64,000 nucleotides of DNA from Gordionus sp. m RMFG-2023 (Eukaryota; Nematomorpha; Gordioida; Chordodea; Parachordodidae), in NCBI RefSeq assembly GCF_954871325.1, contig NC_088775.1, forward strand, positions 91,518,805 through 91,582,804, given 5' to 3'. The position numbers and the translations under genes are program-made. Positions 48,581 to 59,297 of the stretch are shown here, piece after piece; the stretch's first letter is position 1, and the number at the start of each line of letters is the position of its first letter. The notes beneath the pieces are model-generated. The model ran no database searches. It was not told the DNA's origin and was given only the letters and a program-made list of their open reading frames with translations.

Positions 48581-51031
48581 ACCAAAAATTTAAATGGTTA
48601 GGCCATAAAATAGAAAGATTTTTTTTAATAAAAAATTAAAATCGTAGCCGAACACATAAAAGTTGGGTTCTGTAGATTACTGCTATTTTTAAATTAGAAA
48701 TTAATTGTGTCGATATTATTGATATAGTTTATTAATAAAAATTAAAAAATTAATTGCTCACATCCTTAATAAGAGAAATTAAATAAGAGTCTGTATAGGT
48801 TTAATTTTTAAAAATAAAGCGCCATAGTATTAATATACTATATAACATTGCCTATTAATTATCGTGCAATTTTTTTTTATATATTAGCTATAGATAACTC
48901 TATTAACTTCATATTTTGTTTTTAATTTTATAAAATATAATACTAAACATATTTATTATTAAATTTTAATATAATAATTTTTTTTTATGTATAACTGTTA
49001 CTCCGTGTAAATATTTTAACTTACTCAATGATTCGATAACTTTTACAATATAGTTATTTGCAAGACTTCTAAAAAACTTATAATATTTTTATAGAAAATA
49101 TATATAAATAATTATAAATAAGATGAATTATATTTATATATATACATAAAACAATGATATAACTTTTTATCATAATTATATGGTCTGTTGTATGAAGGTA
49201 AACCTTTCTACAATCTATGTATAAAATCGTGAGACTCTTAGAATTTTTTTTAGGCTTAAATCTTCCTAGTTATTTTTATATGAGGTTTTTGTACAACACT
49301 AATCATAATCATATTATATTTTTTAAATATTTATACAATATTAGTTATATAATATTTCAATTTGGATACAAACTAGTAGAAATTATTTTAGATAAAATAT
49401 AATATTTAAATTAGAATCTGTCTTTATCGGATTGCTAAAATTTTAGCTCTAGTAGCAATTTATTATATAATTATCAAATAATTCTTAATCTATTATTCTT
49501 GTTATATATTATATTGATCGTATTTTATATTTAATAAAAAAAAATAGGTGCAACTACTCCAAGTAAATATTTAAAAAATTTTAATTATAACAACTACAAT
49601 ATTATTATATTATATATAAAATAAAAATGATTTATATTTTCTTTAAATATCTCAATTCATTATCAATGGATAAATATGTAGAGGTTTAACTTGATCGCCA
49701 CCTTATATTTTTATTCTATGCGAACTCATATTTAATACAGATTAAATAATTTTGTTTAGAAGGCAGTGTAGTGCTAGATCTGCTTAAATATAAAATTGTT
49801 GTTTAGATTAATAATTTCTTAATCTAAAATTTAGCTTTTACTTTCCATTTTTTATCCTGCTCTATTTAATTTTGATTTTTGGTTCCCTTTCAAACTTGAA
49901 TTTCACCCAGAAATCTCAAATTTAAAACACAATCAATGAGAAATTATTTTATTACACCAAAAATTTTTTGAAACTAAAAATTTTATTAAAAACCTTATTT
50001 TAGTTTTTTTGATTTAATAAACCTAATACCTAAAAATAACCTAATCATTAAATAAATAAAGAATATTATAAATAAAGCCAAAAGAGATTAATAAAATTTA
50101 ATTTTAAAAAAGATTTAATTTTGTCAAAATAATTAGCTTAAAATTTTATATCTCTAAATATTTTTTAAATAAAAACTAATCATAATCTACTATAAATATA
50201 TAGTAGTGACATAGAGAATAAATAGAAATTTTGTTTTTCTAAAATACATAAATGATGCGACAACAGTAAAATAAAAATTTGAAAAATATAATAAAATACT
50301 GAGTGAAAAATGTATGTGATCTATCAAGCTTATGTGAGAAAATTAATATATACAAATTTGGATATCGTAATATATTCAAAACAATATTAACTGATGTTAA
50401 AAATATGAATTTTTTTTTATTATATATAAAATATTTTGAATATATAGTAATGATATGATTAAATATATGAATTTATATCTTAAGGCGAAATTAATTTATA
50501 TTAAGATTTATAATTTTAACGAATATATAGATCTATATATTCTATCTTTACCGTAAACCAAATTTATAAAATTATATTAGACAGAGATATAATAAAAAAT
50601 AAAAAGACCTATATTTGTGTGTTGCATCAAAGCAAAGGCTCGTACTTAATTCATTTACAATCTTATAATTTGTTTAGAATGCTGAAGTGTTAACAAACTT
50701 GATTTGCAACAGACTTGTATAGAATAAAAATTAATAGAGATTTTTTTAATATGTTATTTAATGCAATAAAAGAATCGCCCCTATTTGAAATCTAATATTT
50801 GTAATTAATTATTTATTTGAGATACAAAGCAGCATAATAAACTCTCAATCCTATATGTTAAATAATTTTTTATTTATTTTAAAATATTTTATTTAGAGAC
50901 CAATCCAACGAATATGAGTAAATTAAATATTAAATAATAAGTGACATTTTATTTTATCAGTCTAATTTATGTTGAAAAATACCATAAATAAGATTTAATT
51001 TATATATATAATATAGCGATTAAAATACCTT
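48581..51031. other. AT-rich DNA, no gene called
   Basis: Nothing stands out. A donor-like GAAG|GTAAAC near 49200 on the plus strand has no exon. Confidence 0.4.
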
Positions 51032-51180
51032 ATTAGTTTTATTATATTGCTCGATTTGAGCCGATTTTTAAAAAACCAACTTAATAAGCCTAGAGATTTT
51101 TCAAATGGATGCCTAAACCACCTATGTATTGAGTTAGCCGTTTTATAAAAACCGTGTCAAAACGAGCCATTACTACTACC
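51032..51180. mobile_element. decayed hAT-type MITE related to 22259-22450
   Basis: Left arm: GCTCGATTTGAGCCGATTTT then TAAAAAAC. Right arm inverted: GGCTCGTTTTGACACGGTTT then TTATAAAACGG. A central AGCCTAGAGATTTTTCAAAT is shared with the copy at 40833-41047. Ends are approximate. Confidence 0.65.
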
Positions 51181-51272
51181 GAATATTATACATTTTGATT
51201 TTAAAACAAATTTACACATAGTATACTTTTAAAAAAAACATAGCATTCAATCCTAGTAGTACGTGCTGTGAA

Positions 51273-51530
51273 ATGAAAAAATATTCAAATTATGGTTTAA
51301 GAATTATTGAATTTAAAGCAAATAATAGAAATGGCATATATAATGTAACGTTAAAATTCTCAACTCCCAAATCGTCGTACTTTAAAATGGATAGTTTCAT
51401 CTTTAGAGTGCAAATATTAGAGGATGGAAAAAATCTTAGCCAAGTTATTCAAGAGGAGTCTGTCCAATACAAAAATGGAACGGTTTTTACTTCATATTTT
51501 TTTTATAGAATATCTAAGAATCTCTCATAA
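51273..51530 (+). CDS. exon-like coding island, unrecognised
   Basis: A frame of 85 codons with protein-like alternation of polar and hydrophobic residues: GIYNVTLKFSTPKSS, SFIFRVQILEDGKNLSQV, QEESVQYKNGTVF. The spacing suggests beta-strands. An acceptor AATAATAG precedes the NGIYNV part. GIYNVTLKF resembles GIYKLSFQF at 15335-15540. The terminal exon candidate at 51567 follows closely, but no donor in this frame gives the needed phase except GAT A|GTTTCA. Could be a first or last exon, or a relic. Confidence 0.35.
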   Translation: MKKYSNYGLRIIEFKANNRNGIYNVTLKFSTPKSSYFKMDSFIFRVQILEDGKNLSQVIQEESVQYKNGTVFTSYFFYRISKNLS

Positions 51531-51566
51531 AATGATAAATTTTTTTTTCTCTTTCAAATAAAATAG

Positions 51567-51670
51567 GAAAACTACCAATTTACAATGACAAATTTGAATC
51601 AAAGCTTGGAATACTTCATAGAAATTTTCTCGCAATTCAAGAATGTTATAATTTATCAGTCTTCTTCTAA
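51567..51670 (+). CDS. terminal exon candidate, phase 1
   Basis: After a pyrimidine-containing acceptor (CTTTCAAATAAAATAG) the phase-1 frame reads KLPIYNDKFESKLGILHRNF then LAIQECYNLSVFF and stops at TAA. Composition and residue pattern are protein-like. It lies 37 bp after the stop of the preceding island, so either an intron removes the end of that island or the two belong to different genes. Confidence 0.35.
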
Positions 51671-52199
51671 ACACACATTGAAATGTAATATTATTTTACA
51701 TTCATTTGTCTAATTAAAGGGAAAATTAATAGTTTTTAGGGTACATTAATTTGTATACTTATTTTAATCATTAAAAAAATTTCCCATTTAATTATAATAA
51801 CTCTATGACTTATTAGTAGAGATTTAAAAAATAGAGGCAATAGTTATTCTTTTAAAAATTTCAGAGAAATTTAACAATTATATTGAATTTCAAATCATAT
51901 AATTCAAAGAAAAAAATTATTATTATGTAAATTTTATTTTATTTTATTCAATTTATAGGGAAATCTGGAAGAGGTCTCTTAATTGGTAGGCAATTTAATT
52001 TATTCCAAAATATATTTATTTTATACTTAATAAATCATTTTTTTTAAATTGCTAAAGCAATATATAATTAATTGAATATTTAAATACCGATAATACATTC
52101 ATTCGCTTTCTCATAAATTTAAATTACGAGCAGAAAACCAGTCAAGAATAATGGGGAATCAGAATTATATCCTTAAATTAATGACGGTTGAATCTGAAT
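51671..52199. other. AT-rich DNA, nothing recognised
   Basis: No coding or repeat signal. Confidence 0.45.
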
Positions 52200-52280
52200 A
52201 CCTCTTTATTTGATGATAGATAAATCAGCCTAAATCAGAAAAATAAAGAGAAAAATTCTGATTTATCTATTATCAAATAA
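52200..52280. repeat. short inverted repeat (hairpin)
   Basis: CTTTATTTGATGATAGATAA and, about 30 bases on, its near-perfect complement TTATCTATTATCAAATAAAG. With the adjoining CAG the arms are about 24-25 bp. Probably a tiny MITE. Confidence 0.8.
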
Positions 52281-52321
52281 AGGAGTAAGAAAAAAAAATG
52301 ATTCCCAATTATTAACATCAG

Positions 52322-52374
52322 AGCTCCCGTTTGTCAACTGCTTATGCACACCAAAGCGTGAAGATGGGAGATAA
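52322..52374 (+). CDS. terminal exon candidate, phase 1
   Basis: After TTATTAACATCAG the phase-1 frame reads LPFVNCLCTPKREDGR and stops at TAA. Codons CTC, CCG, GTC, AAC, TGC and CGT are strikingly unlike the AT-rich surroundings. No upstream exon could be joined; the hairpin at 52200-52280 may lie in its intron. Confidence 0.35.
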
Positions 52375-52614
52375 ATTATAAGGAAGCAAAGAAAAGAAAA
52401 AAGGAATGAATAGAAGAGAAGAGAAATAAGAAACAAATATGAAATATGAAATATAAATGTTTTTTTATAATTTAAGTTGACAACTTAATGTTTCAAGACA
52501 CATGCATTTGTAGCCATATAAAAAGAGACAATAATGTAATAAAATTTATAATATCAAAAGTTTTACCTGTTTTTAATTGTTTTTAAAATTATATCACCAC
52601 GTTACCTCTTTTTA

Positions 52615-53110
52615 TTTGATGATGAAGATGTTGTCTTTTCTTTGCCCAAAATATGTCGTAAATTTGAAATTTTTATAAGGGTAAAAAAATTGAAAGCATA
52701 AAATAGAATTTACTGTTATTGATGATGATGTTGCCTTTAAATAGTTGATAATGATTTTGACTTTTCTTTGTCGAAAGTATGACTCTAAAATTTATTTAGG
52801 GTAAAAAATTGAAAGCATCAAATAGAATTTATTGTTGCCGCTGATGAATAATAAAAATTAAATAGTGAATAAGATTTTGTTGTTGATACTACCTAGTTTG
52901 ATTTATATCAATTTACTGACTAAAAAATTGAATAAATAATAATTATAAAAATCAAAAATGGTCCGTATAAGATTTACTGTTCATAAAAATTACAAAGCGG
53001 ATAAGAATGAGGCTACCCAGTTTAATTAATTTAAAGATAAAAAAATTAAAAAAGAATATATGATTTACTATTGAGGATGTAGAAGCAATAAAATACTGCT
53101 CTCAATTTTC
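52615..53110. repeat. degenerate tandem repeat, unit about 110-120 bp
   Basis: Four or five decayed copies share GATGATGTTG, CTTTTCTTTG, AGGGTAAAAAATTGAAAGCA and AATAGAATTTA(C/T)TG. Non-coding. Confidence 0.65.
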
Positions 53111-53299
53111 TTTATAAATTTAATTAAAAAGAATATAAAATATAACCTGGTTACTAAAATAAGACCAGATTGATTTCCAATATTTAGATCCATCTTAAAT
53201 TATAAAATAGAAATAATAATGGCGGTTATATTCTGCTAGGATATAACTTAAAATTTTATTAATAATCTGGAAATATTTCGATAAAATAATACTGAATTT

Positions 53300-53420
53300 A
53301 TAAGAGCTCGTAATGGCCAATCGATAAACAGCTATAGCAAATATTTATATGTCGTATTGAGTTGCGAGTTTGATTCCACTTCATGGCTTGTTGCACTTTT
53401 TCATAAAACGCTATAATTTT
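53300..53420 (+). repeat. diverged tRNA-derived SINE
   Basis: A-box-like TAATGGCCAATCG (53311-53323) and B-box-like GCGAGTTTGATTCCA (53364-53378) at the same spacing as in the two better SINE copies. Older and more diverged. Confidence 0.55.
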
Positions 53421-54301
53421 CCTGTGGCACGGCTTTTATTATATAAAAGATATGTTTTGAGCGGATTGGCCCAAAATAACCTCTTGAAAAAATTTTGAAA
53501 GGATTTTTCTATCTAGCTAGTTACCTAATTATTATAAGTTATACCTAGAGTTGAGCAGGTCCTCCAGAAAAAGAATCTAGATACATATACAGATTCTTTA
53601 TAAAAAAAATGAATCTTAGATAATACTAGTATCTTTTTCAAAATATCAAAAAGATAGAGTATCTTAAATACAAGATACTTTTAAATTATCATTACCAATT
53701 AAATTAGAATAGTTTATAAAATACAGTTTTTATTATTTATTTGTGAAGAACATAGCATACACATATAAGAATGAATATTTGCAATAATTAATAAAATATT
53801 TATTAATAAATTAATTATAATAACCAGGTTAGTTTTTGCCCATTAATAGCTTAAACAGGGAAGGAAGAGTAGTATATTTAATGGTAGTTGAAAATTTGCA
53901 AATATGAAAATAAAATTAAATCAAATGATTTATTAGAATTTGAAGGTTTTTTTCTGTGTTGTTTTAAATATAGCTTATATTCGGAGTATATAGCTAAATG
54001 GCATCTCTATAAAAAAAATATACTAGTTTTATTTTATTCATTATCTTTAACAAGTATTTATCATTACTTGTTTGTGATAGATATTTATGAATTTTTTAAA
54101 TTAGTTTATTTTCATGACTTATAAATTCTTGAGTTTGTAATATGATATATTTAAATCTCAAATTTTTTTTATATATTTCTTGCAAAATCATTAATTATAT
54201 ATAAAAAATATGAAAATAATGTACAACATTATATTATAATTAGTAAATACATAACAATTTTCTTTAATGCTTTTTAAATTGATTAAATTTTGTAAATAAA
54301 T

Positions 54302-55436
54302 TAGGGTTGGACAACCCTGTCAATTGACAGTATTTGACCTGGTCAAATATGGGCAAATACTATAAAATGTTATTGGTGAATAGCTAAATTTATTAAATGA
54401 ACTAATATGTATTTAAAGCATATTTATCAATCGAATATGTTTACAAATTATTTTAAAATATATTTGTATTTTCAAGGCATCGATTTAATTATAATTTTAT
54501 TAAAAATATAAAATTTTCTTATTAAAATATTAGAATTTCAATTTGAAATATAAAAAAAAAGAATTTTTCTCATTATTAATTTGATTGGATTTAAATATAT
54601 AAATAAAATGAAAATTTTACTTAAGCATAGTTTGAGAAAATTACTAATTGCCAATTTATATTACATTATGTACAATTATCCAAACAAGATGGGTATCATA
54701 AATAAAGTGTAATGAGCAAATATAAATATGCAAGAAAGCACTGAAAGCAGCTATTGAAGAAGTTGGATATTTGTCCGTGAGAAATTATCAATAATATATT
54801 AAATGATATTTTGGACGAAAAATTTAAAATTTTAAACTGTTCATAACATTTAGCTAACTACTTGACCTTGGCTTACGTAATAAACGAGATGCTTTAGAAA
54901 ACACTTAATACAATCATGTCCATGATTTTGTAATTTACCAACCTAAAGAAAAAATAATAAGTTTTAAAAAGAAAACAATCCAAATACATGTGCCATCACT
55001 GCACTACTGATTATTTAATGGATTCCCAATATAAGGGGAGTATCTTACTAGGTGGAAACCAGTCTCATACATAAAAAACAATCATATTTCGGGCTTAAGT
55101 TGTTGGAATGGGCTTTGTTCACATTGAATTTAAAAGAAGTTTTTGAGAAATTCGATTGAAGATCTCGACAACCAGAAAATTGGTAGGAGTTTATCATAAC
55201 ATAAGATTGATATAAAAATGTTAAAGAAAATGATGAATATAAATTAGAACAAGGCTCTGCCATAAAAAACGAAACATTCATTATAGAATTTAGAAAATAA
55301 TTTAATATACATACATTTTTTACTATTATATATAAAATAGAATTAATATAAAAAACATTTATTAGGAATTTGAACATATTTGACCGGTCAGGTCAATTGT
55401 CCGAATCTTATTTGACCGGTCAAATGCATAACCCTG
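54302..55436. mobile_element. hAT-like insertion nested in the hAT at 53546
   Basis: Ends are TAGGGTTGGAC and, inverted, CAGGGTTATGC, with TTGACC/GGTCAA motifs just inside on both sides (a TTTGACCGGTCAAAT palindrome at the right). Flanks AAATAAAT (54294-54301) and ATATAAAT (55437-55444) agree at 7 of 8 positions. The interior carries protein-like but interrupted pieces (HLANYLTLAYVINEML on the plus strand near 54850). Transposase not confirmed. Confidence 0.7.
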
Positions 55437-55649
55437 ATATAAATACTGTATCAGTAAATAAAGTAACCCATGTCCGGTAAAAATTTTTTTTTTTACTTAT
55501 ATCATAAATAAATAAAAGTAGCTAATAAAGTTCACCTTATTATAAATATTTTATTAAGAGCCTTTTAAAATTATCGAATGTTATATATCAATTGGCATAA
55601 ATATTTCCTCTAATAAGAATTTGCTAATATAATTTTATATAAAATATAT

Positions 55650-56326
55650 TAGGGATGGGCCAATATTTTTTATCGGATCAGATCGGGCCGATTTTACCCA
55701 TTTTAAAATACCGGTTATCGGGAAATATCATAAAATTTGATCCAATATAAAATGGCTTCTTTAATAAAATAAAAGTTATATCTAAAATCAATAAATAAAA
55801 TCTAAATCCATTTTTAGTTATATTTTTTTAATAATAATAATTAATTCATAAACATTCTGCCATATTGTTATTTTTAAGTGTGCGATATTCTCTTCAGAAT
55901 CTGTTTTTAATTATGGCGATATTGACAATTACTATCGCCACAAGCTGCCCTCTGATAAATTGGAAATATTGGTATTTCTAAAATGAAATCTTCGATATTT
56001 TAATGTTTTATATTATTTCAAATATTTATTTCAAATTTCAAAATATAATTGTATATAAAATTGATTTAACAATAAAAATATTTTATATACTTTTAGAATT
56101 GCAATTGAATTGAATATAAACTATAACTGATCATTATAATACATTTAAATGACATAAGTTATGGTATAGTTAAATTATAGATGTTATATTATTAAAAGTA
56201 TATTAAAAATTAAAACCATTGGTATCTTACAGAATACAAAATTAGATATGATATCGGGGACGATATCAATTTAATATCGAGAATATCTCATCGGCCTCCA
56301 AAATGTGGTACCGATACACCACTAAA
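55650..56326. mobile_element. hAT-type MITE nested in the hAT at 53546
   Basis: Starts TAGGGATGGGCCAATATTTT then TTATCGG and ends in inverted form around GGTACCGATACACCACTA. ATCGG/CCGAT pairs lie near both ends, a layout familiar from hAT elements that begin TAGGGATGGGC. AAATATAT lies at 55642-55649 and 56327-56334; such AT-rich words recur by chance, so the exact right end (56324 or 56326) is open. Confidence 0.65.
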
Positions 56327-56485
56327 AAATATATATCCAAAATGATTTTAATTTAATAATCAACCAACTTCTATAAAAATTTTAATAACAATTATCTAAG
56401 AGGGACTTAAGTATAGGTATTATTATGTTAATAAATAAAATAAAAATGTATAATAAACTATAATATGTTTAACAAAGTTAGTAGA

Positions 56486-56623
56486 TTAAACCTTTAATAA
56501 CTTTTTACTTGTGCAATTTTGACATTCAACTTGTACCTTGTTCTTTTTCCCATGAATTACTTTATAAAATTTTCCATCTAGAATTTTAAGATTCAGATTT
56601 GATTCAGGAGAACCTATCTCCAT
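56486..56623 (-). CDS. BED-type zinc-finger fragment of the hAT transposase
   Basis: A 45-codon frame starts MEIGSPESNLNLKILDG and continues KFYKVIHGKKNKVQVECQNC; after a stop the same frame reads STNFVKHI. The C-x2-C pair followed about 15-20 residues later by N..KHI matches the BED finger at the N-terminus of hAT transposases, which binds the element's ends. It lies inside the right part of the element, pointing inward, as expected. Confidence 0.55.
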   Translation of the reverse strand: MEIGSPESNLNLKILDGKFYKVIHGKKNKVQVECQNCTSKKLLKV

Positions 56624-57224
56624 ATTTTCTTTTCAATACTATTAATGTTAAACATTCTACAAATTAAAAAATATTACATATAAAATATATCCTTTTCTTA
56701 TTTAGTTTTGGTGTTGTTATTTTTAATCTATCTATCTTTGTGACCTGTAAAATTTCCACTAATTTTGGTTATCAATATATTTCAAATATAGCGGGAAAAA
56801 AAATAATACAAGATTTCACGAAGAATAAAGTTACATTGTGTAATATGTAAATGTTTTAAACATGAATAATAAAAAGAATCTGTATCTGTATCTTTTTAAA
56901 GAAAATGAAAAGGATACAATATTCTTTTCAAAATAAGGGATCTTAGATATAGATACTAGTATCTAATTAAAAATGTTAATAAAATACTGAGTACAAGATA
57001 CAAAAGAATCTTGTATCTTGTATCTTAGATACAAGTATTCGCGATACTGCTCAACTCTGGTTATACCAAACGAAAAAAAATTTATAAATATATTTAATTT
57101 GCTAAAATAAGGTCCCGAACAGTAAAATAAAATATTTTACAATTCCCTGGCCTCTGGCCGTGCTAACCTTTATTACAATTGTATTGTTTATATATTGAAA
57201 GTTTTATTTTAAATAAATATTTAG

Positions 57225-57433
57225 ACCTCTTTACAGATGATTTACCTTTTAAGATAAATGATGTGAAAATGGTTTTAGTGAACGGCGAATTGGGTACACA
57301 AATATTTTATGATGTTGGCAAGGATATTAAAGGTATTTGGGTATACAGACTTTTGATAGAATCTACCAACCCAAGAGAGAAATTTAAAGAATCAGTTTTT
57401 TTAGAGGTAAATAACAAGATTTTTTATGTATAA
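57225..57433 (+). CDS. exon candidate, unrecognised
   Basis: After an acceptor AAATATTTAG (or the better CTCTTTACAG 12 bases on, also phase 1) the frame reads DDLPFKINDVKMVLVNGELG, TQIFYDVGKDIKGIWVYRLL, IESTNPREKFKESVF and ends NNKIFYV-stop. It is clearly protein-like and may form beta-strands. It lies between the hAT right flank and the MULE, so upstream exons may have been pushed to beyond 53.5 kb. Similar in general pattern to the 51273 island; no known domain. Confidence 0.45.
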
Positions 57434-57439
57434 AATATA

Positions 57440-57545
57440 CCAATCATAGGCGTAGCCAGGATTTTCCTAAGGGGGGGGAATAAAAAATTACTGGGGCTTC
57501 GCCGACCCCACTTTGGGCGGGGCTTCGGCTTCGGCCGGATAACCT
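57440..57545. mobile_element. transposon terminal region (TAGGCGTAGCC with G-run)
   Basis: ATAGGCGTAGCCAGG, an eight-G run and repeated GGCTTCG/GGGGCTTCG motifs form a GC-rich block typical of transposon ends in many invertebrates. Partner end not found nearby. Confidence 0.45.
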
Positions 57546-58469
57546 TAGCATATATATTTTTACAAGATATGAGGTTAATTTATATAAAAAAAATAAATAT
57601 GAAATATATTTTTATTAGTTTATATAATATAATAAATACTTATATATATGTTAGCGGCAATGTGAAATATTCGGCAATGTGAGATAATGGTAGGCAGGGT
57701 GATTTTATTAATACGGCAAAGTAAACATTGCCGAAATAACCAGGCAATGTGCTCATTGCCGGGTTAAATTAGGCAATGTGTTATTTTTGTAATATTATAT
57801 TATTAATTTTTTAATAATTTTTTCGTTTTTATTAATTATTTTTTAAGATTAATATTATATTTTAATTTGTTATATTATTTTTTCAAATATATATTTTTAA
57901 ATATATTTTAATTTGTTATATTATTTTTTTAAATATATATTTTTAAATATATATTTTTAAATATTTTTGAATATATATTTTTAAATATATATTTTTAAAT
58001 ATATATTTTTAAATATATTTTAATTTGTTATATTATTTTTTTTTAAATATATATTTTTAAAAAGATTATATATTTATTTTTAACATAAATTTTTTCTTGA
58101 TATATCTTTTGATAGCTAAATTTTTTTTATTTTTTGTGTTACATGAATTTTTTATTAAATTTTTTTAAATATATTTTTTTGATTCATATTTTTTTTTATA
58201 TTTTTTATTATTTGTGTTATATAATTTTTTTTAATTAATTTTTTTATTTATATTTTTTTGATTGATATTTTTTTTAATATATATTTTTTCCTTGATATAT
58301 CTTTTGATCGCTAGTTTTTTTTTTGTGTTATATGTTTTTTTAATAATTTTTTTTAAATATATTCTTTTGATTAAAATTTTTTTTTAATAAATATTTTTAA
58401 AATGATTATTATATATTTATATTTTTTATAATATTATCCATTATATATCTTTTGATAGCTAATTTTTAG

Positions 58470-58985
58470 GTAATCAAAAAAGTTGAAAAATAACGATTAT
58501 GACATGTGTCACTTTTCTATAGTACACCTTCAGTGAAATTTTTATTTAACATGTTTACAAAACATATATTTATCTCTTTGCTTTATAAAAATTCAAAAAA
58601 TTTCAAAAATATATGACAATTGTCACGTTCCTATAATACACCTTTATTAAAATTTTAATTTAACATGTTTATAAAACATATTTTTACCTATTTGCTTTAA
58701 AAAAACTCGTTCAAAAATAACGATTATGACAATTGTCACTTTTCCATAGTACACCTTTATTAAAATTTTAATTTAACATGTGTACAAAACATATTTTTGC
58801 CTATTTCCTTTAAAAAAACTCAAAAAAGTTCAAAAATAACGATTATGGCAATTGTCACTTTTCTATAGTACACTTTCACTGAAATTTTAATTTAACATGT
58901 TTACAAAACATATTTTTTCCTATTCGCTTTAAAAAAACTCAAAAAATTCAAAAATAACGATTATTCCATTTGTCACTTTTACCTA
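58470..58985. repeat. ~120-bp tandem repeats (outer array)
   Basis: Four to five units, each with ATAACGATTATGACAATTGTC, TAGTACACCTT and TTTAACATGT. The same unit family makes up the inner arrays at 59690-61430. Confidence 0.8.
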
Positions 58986-59297
58986 AAAAATATCTATCAA
59001 AAATATATAAAAGATAAAATTACGTAAAATATAAATATATAAAAATCATTTTAAAAATATATATTAAAAATATTAATCAAAAAAAATATATTTAAAAAAA
59101 ATTTATTAAAGAAATCATATAACACAAAAAATAAAAAATATTTAGCGATCAAAAGATATATCAAGGAAAAATTTACGTAAAAAAAATATATAAAAAAAGA
59201 TATATTTAAAAAAAATATATTTATAAAAAAAAATATCAATCAAAAAAATATATTTAAAAAAATCATTAAAAAAAAAATATCGATCAAAAGATATATC

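Larger units (their letters stand above)
53546..57059 (-). mobile_element. hAT transposon with perfect 8-bp target duplications, broken
   Basis: GTTATACC flanks the element (53538-53545 and 57060-57067). Termini are TAGAGTTGAGCAG and, inverted, CAGAGTTGAGCAG, followed inward by repeated GATACAAGATAC/GTATCTT motifs. On the minus strand 56486-56623 encodes the N-terminal zinc-finger part of the transposase. Two later hAT-like insertions (54302-55436, 55650-56326) occupy about half of it, and the catalytic domain is not visible, so it is non-functional. The nesting gives a relative age: this one is the oldest of the three. Confidence 0.9.
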
